NCBI GenBank assembly: GCA_963755825.1
Contig: CAVWLA010000003.1
Coordinates: 62,001 to 126,000 of the forward strand
Length of the DNA stretch: 64,000 nucleotides
DNA from: DATBQN01 sp963755825
GTDB lineage: Bacteria; Acidobacteriota; Thermoanaerobaculia; Multivoradales; UBA5704
Direction of reading: 5' to 3'
In this document: positions 56,785 to 64,000 of the stretch, in pieces
How positions within the stretch are numbered: position 1 is the first letter of the stretch
Layout: every line of letters begins with the position of its first letter
Program-made: the position numbers and the translations under genes
The notes under the pieces: model-generated
The model's database searches: none
Seen by the model: only the letters and a program-made list of their open reading frames with translations
What the model was told of the DNA's origin: nothing

Positions 56785-58022
56785 GCGGCGAGCCGCGGTC
56801 CGGCGGCCGCTCCGCCGAGCGCTCCATGCTGGCCGCGAACGTCGTCCACTTCACCCGCCTGCTGCGCGGCGCCGGCCTCCGCCTGGGGACGGCGAGCGCC
56901 CTCGACGCCATCGCCGCCGCCGCCGCGGTCGACCTGCTGGCGCGCGGCGAGCTCTACTGGGCGCTCCACGCCGTGCTCGTCCGCCGGCCCGAGGAGACGG
57001 TGCTCTTCGACCAGGCCTTCCGGCTCTTCTGGCGCGACCCGCAGGGCGGCGAGGCGGCGATGGCGCTCCTCCTCCCCAGCCTGCGGACGCCGCGGGCGCC
57101 GCGCCCGCCGGCGCTCTCCCGCCGCCTTGCCGAGGCCTGGCGGCCGCCCGCCGGAGCCGGCCGGCCGGCGCCCGAGCGCGCCGAGCTCGACGCCGTCTTC
57201 ACCTCCTCGCCGCTCGAGGCGCTGCACCACCGCGACTTCGAGCAGATGAGCGCCGCCGAGCTGGCCCTCGCCCGGCGCATCGTCGCCCGCATGACGGTGG
57301 CGCCGCGGCCGGTCCGCACCCGCCGCTTCGCCCCCGACCCGCACGGCGGCCAGCTCGACCTCGCGCGCACCGCCCGCGACAGCCGGCGGACCTTCGGCGA
57401 TCTGGCGCCGCTGCGCTTCCGCTCGCGGGTCGAGAAGCCGCCGCCGCTCGTCGTCCTCTGCGACATCTCGGGCTCGATGGGCCGCTACTCCGAGATGCTG
57501 CTGCGCTTCCTCCACGCGCTCCTCGCCGCCCGCGGCGGCTGCCACGCCTTCCTCTTCGCCACCCGCCTCACCAACGTCACCCGCCTGCTCCGCCGCCGCG
57601 ATGCCGACGAGGCGCTCGCCCGCTGCGGCCGCGAGGTGCTCGACTGGGCCGGCGGCACCCGTCTCGGCGCCTGCCTGCGAGAGTTCAACCGCGCCTGGTC
57701 GCGCCGCGTCCTCGGCCACGGCGCCGTGGTCCTCCTCGTCACCGACGGCCTCGACCGCGACGCCGAGCCGCAGGCCCTGGCGGCCGAGGCCGACCGCCTC
57801 CATCGCTCCTGCCGCCGCCTGGTATGGCTCAACCCGCTCCTCCGCTGGGACGGCTTCTCGCCGCGCGCCGCGGGCATCCGCGCCCTCCTCCCCCACGTCG
57901 ACGAGCACCGCCCGGTGCACGACATGGCGAGCCTCGAGGCGCTCGGGCGCGCCCTCGCGATGCCGGCCGCGGCAGCCCGCCGCGGCGGTCAGGAGATCGG
58001 AAAGCGGGAGACGACGACATGA
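56781..58022 (+). CDS. coxE: VWA-domain protein (CoxE-like)
   Basis: Protein of 413 residues with a von Willebrand factor A domain. The MIDAS motif is LCDISGSMGRYSEM (DxSxS; about residue 230), with a downstream VTDGLDRD and the C-terminal VWLNPLLRWDGF that is typical of CoxE. It starts with GTG 56781, overlapping the CoxD stop; an alternative ATG is at 56827. It acts with the MoxR ATPase as an adapter to load the metal cofactor. Overlaps the next gene's start by 4 nt. Confidence 0.92.
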   Translation: MSGEPRSGGRSAERSMLAANVVHFTRLLRGAGLRLGTASALDAIAAAAAVDLLARGELYWALHAVLVRRPEETVLFDQAFRLFWRDPQGGEAAMALLLPSLRTPRAPRPPALSRRLAEAWRPPAGAGRPAPERAELDAVFTSSPLEALHHRDFEQMSAAELALARRIVARMTVAPRPVRTRRFAPDPHGGQLDLARTARDSRRTFGDLAPLRFRSRVEKPPPLVVLCDISGSMGRYSEMLLRFLHALLAARGGCHAFLFATRLTNVTRLLRRRDADEALARCGREVLDWAGGTRLGACLREFNRAWSRRVLGHGAVVLLVTDGLDRDAEPQALAAEADRLHRSCRRLVWLNPLLRWDGFSPRAAGIRALLPHVDEHRPVHDMASLEALGRALAMPAAAARRGGQEIGKRETTT

Positions 58023-59692
58023 GCGAGCCGAGCGGCCATCTCGACACCTTCTGCCGCGACGCGCTGCCGCCGCGCGAGCTGTGGCCGCGCCTCCTCTTCA
58101 CCGACCTGCCGGAGCTCGCCTACCCGCCGCGGCTCAACTGCGCGGCCGAGCTCCTTGACGCCCGCGTCGCCGCCGGCGACGGCGAGCGGACGGCGATCCT
58201 GGCGCCGGGCTTGCGCTGGAGCTACCGCGAGCTGGCGGCGACGGTCGACCGCATCGGCCGCGTCCTCCTGGACGACCTTGGGCTAGTGCCGGGGAACCGC
58301 GTCCTGCTGCGCTCGCCCAACACGCCGCTCCTCGCCGCCTGCTGGCTGGCGGTGGTGAAGGCCGGCGGGGTCGCCGTCTGCACCATGCCGATGCTCCGCC
58401 GCCGCGAGCTCGCCTACGTCGCCGACAGGGCGCAGATCCGCCTCGCGCTCGCTGACGCGCGGATCGCCGCCGAGTGCGAGGAGGCGATGCGCACCAGCGG
58501 CTCCGGAACGCCGCGGGAAGGGGCGCGGGTCGTCCGCTTCCAGGCGCCCGGCGGCGCCGAGCCCGGCACGCTCGAGGACCTCATGCGCCGCAAGCCCGCG
58601 GCGCTCGCCCCCTGCGACACCGCGGCCGACGACGTGGCGGCGATCCTCTTCACCTCGGGCACCACCGGCCGCGCCAAGGGCACGCTGCACTTCCACCGCG
58701 ACATGCTGGCGGTGACCGACTGCTTCCCCCGCCACGTGCTGCGGCCGGCGGCGGACGACGTCTTCTGCGGCACGCCGCCGCTCGCCTTCGCCTACGGCCT
58801 TGGCGGCCTGCTGCTCTTCCCCCTGCGCTTCGGCGCCGCCACCCTCCTCCTCGAGCAGCCGACGCCCGCCCAACTCCTGCAGGGGATCGCCGAGCACCGG
58901 GCGACCATCTGCTTCACCGCGCCGACCGCCTACCGCGTCATGGCCGAGCTCGCCGAGGCGGCGAAGAGCGCCGGCGGCCTCGACCTCGCCAGCCTCGGCA
59001 AGTGCGTCTCCGCCGGCGAGACGCTCTCCGCGGCGACCTTCGAGGCCTTCCGCCGAGCGACCGGCATCCGCATCATCGACGGCATCGGCACGACGGAGAT
59101 GCTCCATCAGTTCATCAGCTCGCCGGCGGACGACAGCCGGCCGGGGTCGACCGGCCGCGTGGTGCCGGGCTACCGCGCCAAGGTGATCGACGAGCGCGGC
59201 GCCGAGGTCGCCCCCGGCGTCGTCGGCCGGCTCGCCGTCTGCGGCCCCACCGGCTGCCGCTACCTCGACGATGCCGAACGCCAGCGCGCCTATGTCGAGG
59301 ACGGCTGGAACCTCACCGGCGATGCCTACTCGGTCGACGCCGACGGCTACTTCTGGTACCAGGCGAGGACCGACGACATGATCGTCTCCGCCGGCAACAA
59401 CATCGCCGGGCCGGAGGTCGAGGCGGTGCTCCTCGAGCATCCGAAGGTGCGGGAGTGCGGCGTCGTCGGCGTGCCGGACGCGGCGCGCGGGCGGGTGGTG
59501 AAGGCCTTCGTCGTGCTGCATCCCGACGCCGAGCCGGATGCGGCGACGGTCAAGGAGCTGCAGGACTTCGTCAAGGCGCAGATCGCGCCCTACAAGTACC
59601 CGCGCCAGATCGAGTTCGTCGCCGAGCTGCCGCGCACGGCGACCGGCAAGCTGCAGCGCTTCCGCCTGCGCGAGCGGCCCGCCGAGACCTAG
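58019..59692 (+). CDS. benzoate/2-aminobenzoate-type acyl-CoA ligase
   Basis: Adenylate-forming CoA ligase of 557 residues. Motifs: AILFTSGTTGRAKGTLHFHR, the central CVSAGETLSAATF with DGIGTTEMLHQF, GDAYSVDADGYFWYQARTDD, MIVSAGNNIAGPEVEAVL and the catalytic Lys in PRTATGKLQRFRLRE. The pattern matches the benzoate/2-aminobenzoate-CoA ligase branch rather than fatty acyl-CoA ligases. Its ATG overlaps the coxE stop, tying it to the molybdenum hydroxylase operon and suggesting that the hydroxylase product or substrate is handled as a CoA thioester. Substrate is inference. Its stop shares CTAG with the converging gene. Confidence 0.88.
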   Translation: MSEPSGHLDTFCRDALPPRELWPRLLFTDLPELAYPPRLNCAAELLDARVAAGDGERTAILAPGLRWSYRELAATVDRIGRVLLDDLGLVPGNRVLLRSPNTPLLAACWLAVVKAGGVAVCTMPMLRRRELAYVADRAQIRLALADARIAAECEEAMRTSGSGTPREGARVVRFQAPGGAEPGTLEDLMRRKPAALAPCDTAADDVAAILFTSGTTGRAKGTLHFHRDMLAVTDCFPRHVLRPAADDVFCGTPPLAFAYGLGGLLLFPLRFGAATLLLEQPTPAQLLQGIAEHRATICFTAPTAYRVMAELAEAAKSAGGLDLASLGKCVSAGETLSAATFEAFRRATGIRIIDGIGTTEMLHQFISSPADDSRPGSTGRVVPGYRAKVIDERGAEVAPGVVGRLAVCGPTGCRYLDDAERQRAYVEDGWNLTGDAYSVDADGYFWYQARTDDMIVSAGNNIAGPEVEAVLLEHPKVRECGVVGVPDAARGRVVKAFVVLHPDAEPDAATVKELQDFVKAQIAPYKYPRQIEFVAELPRTATGKLQRFRLRERPAET

Positions 59693-60090
59693 CGCTTCCG
59701 CGGCGGCTTCTGGTTCGCCGCCGTTGCCCGCCGCGGCGCCCGCCGCGGCGGCGCCACCGGCTCCCAGCCGAAGCGGTCGAGGTCGATGCGGCCTCGTGCG
59801 TCGAAGGGGAACCCCTCCTCCTCCAGCAGGTGGCGCTGGTAGCCCTCCTCGAGGCCGAGGCCGCCGCGCGGGCTGACCTCGCCGCGCGCGTTGATGACGC
59901 GATACCAGGGGAGCCGCGAGCCCTCGGCCAGCTCGGCCAAGGCGCGGCCCACCAGTCGCGCGCGGCCGGGGAGGCCGGCGTAGAGCGCCACCTGCCCGTA
60001 GGTCACCACCCGCCGGCGCGGGATCCGCGCGATGACCGCATAGATCGCCGCATAGATCGCCGCGCGCGGGTCGGCGGGGGGCTTCGCCAT
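59689..60090 (-). CDS. alkyltransferase-like protein (MGMT-fold, no catalytic Cys)
   Basis: Protein of 133 residues with the C-terminal fold of O6-alkylguanine-DNA alkyltransferase. IPRRRVVTYGQVALYAGLPG is the DNA-binding region, and the active-site position reads LPWYRVINARGEVS: Trp replaces the acceptor Cys of PCHRVI and Tyr replaces His. Alkyltransferase-like proteins normally read PWHR and flag alkylated guanine for nucleotide excision repair. ATG 60090 was chosen for family fit. The C-terminal 50 residues are basic and non-conserved. Its stop overlaps the stop of the opposing ligase. Confidence 0.85.
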   Translation of the reverse strand: MAKPPADPRAAIYAAIYAVIARIPRRRVVTYGQVALYAGLPGRARLVGRALAELAEGSRLPWYRVINARGEVSPRGGLGLEEGYQRHLLEEEGFPFDARGRIDLDRFGWEPVAPPRRAPRRATAANQKPPRKR

Positions 60091-60100
60091 GGCGCCGGCG

Positions 60101-61117
60101 TCAGGCCGCGCCGGTCCCGCGAGGACGCTCGCTGTCGAGGTGGGCCATCTGGCTCGGGTCGTAGCGGTCGCCGGCAGCGGAGCCGGGCGGGATGGCGCGC
60201 TCGATGGCGGCGAGGTCCTCCGCGGTGAGCTCGAGGTCGAGGGCGCCCAGCGCCTCGTCGAGGCGGTCGCGGCGGCGGGCACCGACGAGCGGCACGATCT
60301 CCTCGCCGCGCGAGAGCACCCAGGCGATGGCGACCTGGGCAACGGTCGCCCCCTTCGCCTCGGCGAGGGTGCGGAGCGCCTCGACGAGGGCGAGGTTGCG
60401 GTCGAGGTTCTCGCCGCGGAAGCGCGGCAGGCGGCTGCGGAAGTCGGTCGGGCTGCCGGCGCTCTCCTTCGACCAGTGGCCGGAGAGGAGGCCGCGCGAC
60501 AGCACGCCGTAGGCGGTCACCGCGACGCCGAGCGCGCGGCAGGCGGGGAGGATGTCGGCCTCGACGCTCCGCGACAGCAGCGAGTACTCGATCTGCAGGT
60601 CGACGATCGGATGCACGGCGTGGGCGCGGCGGAGCGTCTCGGCGCTCGCCTCGGAGAGGCCGATGTGGCGCACGTAGCCGGCCTGCACCAGCGCGGCGAT
60701 GGCGCCGACCGTCTCCTCGATCGGCACCTTGGGGTCGACGCGCGCCGGCCGGTAGACGTCGACATGGTCGGTGCCCAGACGGCGCAGGGTGTAGGCGAGG
60801 GCGCACTTGAGCGCGGCGGGCCGGGCGTCGAAGCCCAGCCAGGCGCCGTCGGGGCCGCGCTGGGCGCCGAACTTGACGCTCAAGAGGACCTCGTCGCGCC
60901 GGCGGCCGCGGAGCGCCTCGGCGATCAGCATCTCGTTGTGGCCCATGCCGTAGAAGTCGCCGGTGTCGAGGAGATCGATGCCGGCGTCGAGGGCGGCGTG
61001 GATGGTGGCGATCGCCTCCGCCCGATCGGCGGGGCCGTAGAGGTCGGACATCCCCATGCAGCCCAGTCCGAGGGCGGAGACGCGGGGACCGGTGGAACCG
61101 AGGGAGCGGGTGATCAA
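60101..61117 (-). CDS. aldo/keto reductase family protein lacking the catalytic His
   Basis: Protein of 338 residues in the same family as the reductase at 31338-32318. Asp and Tyr (LLDTGDFYGMGHNEML) and Lys (SVKFGAQ) of the tetrad are present, but the position equivalent to His in YYQHRID reads VYRPARVDPKVPIEET, with Ala in its place. This YRPAR variant is a recognisable subgroup, so it is not a random mutation, but activity may differ. The start is a TTG at 61117 preceded by AAGGAA; no ATG precedes the conserved MTRSLG-like segment. It ends 10 bp from the alkyltransferase-like gene on the same strand. Confidence 0.87.
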   Translation of the reverse strand: MITRSLGSTGPRVSALGLGCMGMSDLYGPADRAEAIATIHAALDAGIDLLDTGDFYGMGHNEMLIAEALRGRRRDEVLLSVKFGAQRGPDGAWLGFDARPAALKCALAYTLRRLGTDHVDVYRPARVDPKVPIEETVGAIAALVQAGYVRHIGLSEASAETLRRAHAVHPIVDLQIEYSLLSRSVEADILPACRALGVAVTAYGVLSRGLLSGHWSKESAGSPTDFRSRLPRFRGENLDRNLALVEALRTLAEAKGATVAQVAIAWVLSRGEEIVPLVGARRRDRLDEALGALDLELTAEDLAAIERAIPPGSAAGDRYDPSQMAHLDSERPRGTGAA

Positions 61118-61285
61118 GGCGGGTTCCTTTCTCGAAGCTTTGAAGCTCGAGCGGCGAGGATACCGCCGCGCGCCGAGCGGCGCCAAACCCTGCAGCGCGC
61201 CGATGGACGGCCTCCGGCCGCTCTGCGATGATGGCTCCCCCCGGTGCGCCGCCCTCCGCGGCAGCTGCCGGGAGAGATCACCGCC

Positions 61286-63700
61286 ATGCAGACCTTCCTG
61301 CAGGATCTTCGCTACGCGCTGCGCGTCCTCGCCAAGAGCCCGAGCTTCACCTTCATCGCCGTCCTCACCCTGGCGCTCGGCATCGGCGCCACCACCGCCA
61401 TCGCCAGCGTCGTCTACGCGCTCCTCCTCCGCGCCCTGCCATTCGACGATCCCAGCCGGCTCGCCGCGCTCATGGAGACCAGCGCGCAGGGCGAGGTCAT
61501 CGAGGTCGCCTACCCCGACTTCATCGATTGGCAGAGCGGCAGCAAGGCATTCTCCACCCTCGGCGCCTTCTCCTTCGGCGGTTACAGGGACGCCTCGCTG
61601 GTCGTCGCCGGCGAGCCGCACACGGTGCGGGCGACCCTCGTCACCCCGAACCTCTTCCCGCTCCTCGGCATCCGCCCGATCGTCGGCCGCGGCTTCTCCG
61701 CCGCCGAGGACGGTCCGGGCAGGGACCAGGTGGCGATCCTCAGCCACCAGCTGTGGGAGCAGCGCTTCCATGGCGACCGCGGGATCTCCGGCCGCGCCGT
61801 GACGGTGAACGGCAAGACCTTCACCGTCCTCGGCGTGCTCCCCGCCGGCCGCCAGCTCCCCTTCGACGCCGAGCTCTTCCTCCCCATCTCGCTCCTCGGC
61901 GAGGGCGAGCGGACTCTCCGTCGGTTCCACATCCTCGACGTCATCGGCCGGCTGCGCCCCGGTGTTTCACTCGCCGCTGCGCAGAGCGAGCTGGCGACGA
62001 TCTCGCGGCGCCTCGACCAGGCCTACCCGGCGACCAACCACGATGTCGGCGCCAGCGTGGTGCCGCTCCAGGAGCGGCTGGTCGGCGCTCTGCGCCCCGC
62101 CGTGCTGGCGCTCTTCGGCGCCGTCTCCCTGGTGCTGCTCATCGCCTGCGTCAACGTCGCCAACCTCCTCCTGGTGCGGGCCCTGGCGCGCGAGCGCGAG
62201 CTGGCTCTGCGCACCGCGCTCGGCGCCGGCCGCGGCCGCCTGGTCCTCCAGCTGCTCACCGAGAGCCTGGTGCTCTGCCTGGCGAGCGCCGTCCTCGGCG
62301 TCGGGCTCGCCGCCGCGGCGCTGCCCCTCTTGGAGGTCGAGATCGCCCGCTTCGCCGGCGCCCAGCTCGCCGGCGCGGCGCCGGCGCTCAGCCTGCCGGT
62401 GCTCGCCTTCGCCCTCGCCGTCACCCTCTCGACCGCCTTCGTCTTCGGCATCCTGCCGGCGGTGCGCGGCGCCAGCCCCGATTTGAACGACACCCTCCGC
62501 CCCGGCGAGCGGGGGAGCAGCGGGCAGCGCGGCCCGGCGCGCACCGTCCTCGCCGCCGGCGAGATCGCCCTCGCCGTCGTCCTCCTCCTCGCCGCCTCGC
62601 TCCTCATCCGCAGCTTCGTCAACCTGCTGCGCGTCGATCCGGGCTTCCGCACCAGCCACGTGCTGGGGGCGCGCATCGTGCTGCCGCGGACGGTCTACAA
62701 GGACGACCAGCCCGAGCGCTTCTTCGAGCAGCTCCTCGCCCGCGTCGGCCAGGCTCCGGGCGTCGCCGCCGCGGCGACCACCAACGTGCGGCCGCTCACC
62801 GAGTCGCACTCGCTCACCCGCTTCCTCGTCCAGGGCGCTCCGGCGCTCGCCCCCGGCGACTATCCGGTCGCCCAGATCCGCATCGTCAGCCCGTCCTACT
62901 TCCAAACCCTGGGCATCGGCCTCCTCGCCGGCCGCGGCTTCGAGACGCGGGACATCGACGACCCCACCGGCGTGATGATCGTCAACCAGGCCTTCGCCCG
63001 CCGCTACCTGCGGGACGGCAACCCGATCGCCCGCAAGCTGCTCCTCGGGGTGACCGGGCCGCAGCCGACCGCCATCCCCGTCGTCGGCGTCGTCGCCGAT
63101 GCCCGCGACCTGACCGTCGACGCCGCCGGCGTGCCGGAGATGTACTCCCCCGGCTTCGACAACAACGCGACGCTCCTCGTGCGCGGCACGGCGGACCCCG
63201 CGGCGCTGGTCTCCTTCGTCCGCCAGGCGGTGCGCGCGCTCGACCCCAATCAGCCGGTCTACGACGTCGCCGGCATGGACCAGGTGCTCGCCGACTCGCT
63301 GGCGCGGCCGCGGCTGCTGGCGGTCCTCCTCGGGCTCTTCGCCGGCCTCGCCCTGGTCCTCGCGGCGATCGGCACCTACGGCGTCCTCGCCTATTCGGTG
63401 GCGCAGCGCTCGCGGGAGATCGGCGTCCGCATGGCGCTCGGCGCGCGGCGGGCGGACGTCCTCTCCATGGTCCTCCGCCAGGGGCTCTTCCTCGTCCTCG
63501 CCGGCGAGGTGGCCGGGCTCGCCGGCGGCCTCGCCCTCAGCCGCCTGCTCCGCGGCCTGCTCTTCGAGGTGGGGACCTGGGACCCGCTGGCGATCGCCGC
63601 CAGCCTCGTCCTCCTGGCGCTCGTCGGCCTCCTCGCCATCGCCGTGCCGGCGTCGCGGGCGGCACGGGTCGACCCGATGACGATCCTCCGCGCCGAGTAG
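61286..63700 (+). CDS. orphan duplicated FtsX/MacB-type permease (ADOP family)
   Basis: Integral membrane protein of 804 residues. It starts MQTFLQDLRYALRVLAKSPS with a first membrane helix (FTFIAVLTLALGIGATTAIA), the signature N-terminus of acidobacterial duplicated orphan permeases. A MacB periplasmic domain (about residues 50-245) leads to a three-helix FtsX module (about 270-395), then a second periplasmic domain and a second FtsX module (from about 665) ending ASRAARVDPMTILRAE. There is no ATPase gene beside it, as expected of an orphan. GGGAGAG precedes ATG 61286. Role unknown; related MacB proteins couple ATP hydrolysis to periplasmic export. Confidence 0.92.
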   Translation: MQTFLQDLRYALRVLAKSPSFTFIAVLTLALGIGATTAIASVVYALLLRALPFDDPSRLAALMETSAQGEVIEVAYPDFIDWQSGSKAFSTLGAFSFGGYRDASLVVAGEPHTVRATLVTPNLFPLLGIRPIVGRGFSAAEDGPGRDQVAILSHQLWEQRFHGDRGISGRAVTVNGKTFTVLGVLPAGRQLPFDAELFLPISLLGEGERTLRRFHILDVIGRLRPGVSLAAAQSELATISRRLDQAYPATNHDVGASVVPLQERLVGALRPAVLALFGAVSLVLLIACVNVANLLLVRALARERELALRTALGAGRGRLVLQLLTESLVLCLASAVLGVGLAAAALPLLEVEIARFAGAQLAGAAPALSLPVLAFALAVTLSTAFVFGILPAVRGASPDLNDTLRPGERGSSGQRGPARTVLAAGEIALAVVLLLAASLLIRSFVNLLRVDPGFRTSHVLGARIVLPRTVYKDDQPERFFEQLLARVGQAPGVAAAATTNVRPLTESHSLTRFLVQGAPALAPGDYPVAQIRIVSPSYFQTLGIGLLAGRGFETRDIDDPTGVMIVNQAFARRYLRDGNPIARKLLLGVTGPQPTAIPVVGVVADARDLTVDAAGVPEMYSPGFDNNATLLVRGTADPAALVSFVRQAVRALDPNQPVYDVAGMDQVLADSLARPRLLAVLLGLFAGLALVLAAIGTYGVLAYSVAQRSREIGVRMALGARRADVLSMVLRQGLFLVLAGEVAGLAGGLALSRLLRGLLFEVGTWDPLAIAASLVLLALVGLLAIAVPASRAARVDPMTILRAE

Positions 63701-63703
63701 CCG

Positions 63704-64000
63704 TCAGCCGCCAGCTGTCGCGAGATCGTCGAAGAGCCTGGTCAGCCGCGCCGCGACCTCCTCGACATAGGGCGGCGTCAGCAGGTTGTTGTGCTCGCCG
63801 GGGACGACCTGGGTGGCGAGGCCGCCGCGAACCAACGCATCCCAGCGCAGACCCACCGGCAGCTCCTCGCCGGGCCGCCGCTCGCGCGCCTGGAAGAGCA
63901 CCATCGAGCCGGCGTAGGGGCGCGGGGTGTAGTTCCACATCAGCCGCCGATTGCGCATGTAGACGGCCATCAGCTTCTCCGCCTGCTCGAAGCCGAAATC
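63704..64000 (-). CDS. C-terminal thioesterase end of a probable NRPS/PKS, cut by window edge
   Basis: Only the last 98 residues are visible, read from the window edge to TGA at 63704. The sequence NYTPRPYAGSMVLFQA, then TQVVPGEHNNLLTPPYVEEV resembles the end of a type I thioesterase, where the His of PGEH (family PGDH/PGNH) is the triad His and the following segment closes the fold. Such domains release the finished chain from modular synthetases. The frame is open to the edge (FGFEQAEKLMAVYMRNRRL), so most of the protein, and probably a biosynthetic cluster, lies to the right. Confidence 0.7.
   Translation of the reverse strand, partial: DFGFEQAEKLMAVYMRNRRLMWNYTPRPYAGSMVLFQARERRPGEELPVGLRWDALVRGGLATQVVPGEHNNLLTPPYVEEVAARLTRLFDDLATAGG

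Overview
The window is very GC-rich bacterial chromosomal DNA. The best placement is Acidobacteriota, possibly a Thermoanaerobaculia-like lineage. This rests on an orphan duplicated FtsX/MacB permease of the acidobacterial 'ADOP' type, a PKD-repeat surface protein with an IPTL-CTERM-like tail, a glycine-rich secreted protein, a PD40-propeller M28 peptidase and a form II cox operon. The taxonomic call is inference; no rRNA gene is present.

Layout. 1-4631 (minus): the end of a type II fatty-acid/polyketide-like operon: AMP-ligase, Cys-less ketosynthase-like protein, ACP, ketosynthase and a FabG-like reductase cut by the window edge. Divergent from it are a PaaK-like adenylate-forming enzyme and a dienelactone-hydrolase-like protein (4765-7466). 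7477-8844: a UDP-sugar 6-dehydrogenase. 9012-14665: a cyanophycin locus with cyanophycinase (cphB) and cyanophycin synthetase (cphA) on minus, and divergently a CphA-like protein that keeps the N-terminal and Mur-ligase parts but lacks the ATP-grasp domain. 14962-17030: hpnK and hpnI, hopanoid side-chain genes. 17115-26022: one very large cyclic beta-glucan synthase (NdvB/ChvB) gene with a 1-nt frameshift in a C run. 26313-28010: a flavin-dependent tryptophan-halogenase-family protein. 27924-29876: a DrrAB-type ABC exporter whose two genes are separated by a short-repeat array. 29949-32318: a secreted protein, a membrane protein and an aldo/keto reductase.

32356-45955 is the housekeeping core, read leftwards: promoter, tRNA-Thr, tuf, tRNA-Trp, secE, nusG, rplK, rplA, rplJ, rplL, rpoB, rpoC, then an intrinsic terminator. 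RpoB carries an unusual eight-cysteine insertion near its N-terminus. Upstream of this operon is a 790-bp non-coding stretch containing about five tandem 41-bp palindromic units.

46652-51970 (plus): three exported proteins (Gly-rich, PKD/IPTL-CTERM, M28 peptidase with PDZ). 52127-59692 (plus): a tightly coupled six-gene operon, coxS-coxL(form II)-coxM-coxD-coxE plus a benzoate-type CoA ligase. 59689-61117 (minus): an alkyltransferase-like protein and a second aldo/keto reductase that lacks the catalytic His. 61286-63700: the ADOP permease. 63704-64000 (minus): the C-terminal thioesterase end of a protein, probably an NRPS/PKS, that continues beyond the window.

A dispersed 18-bp repeat family (consensus AGGTGCCAGGTGCTTCGT, about 12 copies) occurs in three clusters (14.9, 17.0 and 28.7-28.9 kb) and in places runs into the ends of coding sequences.
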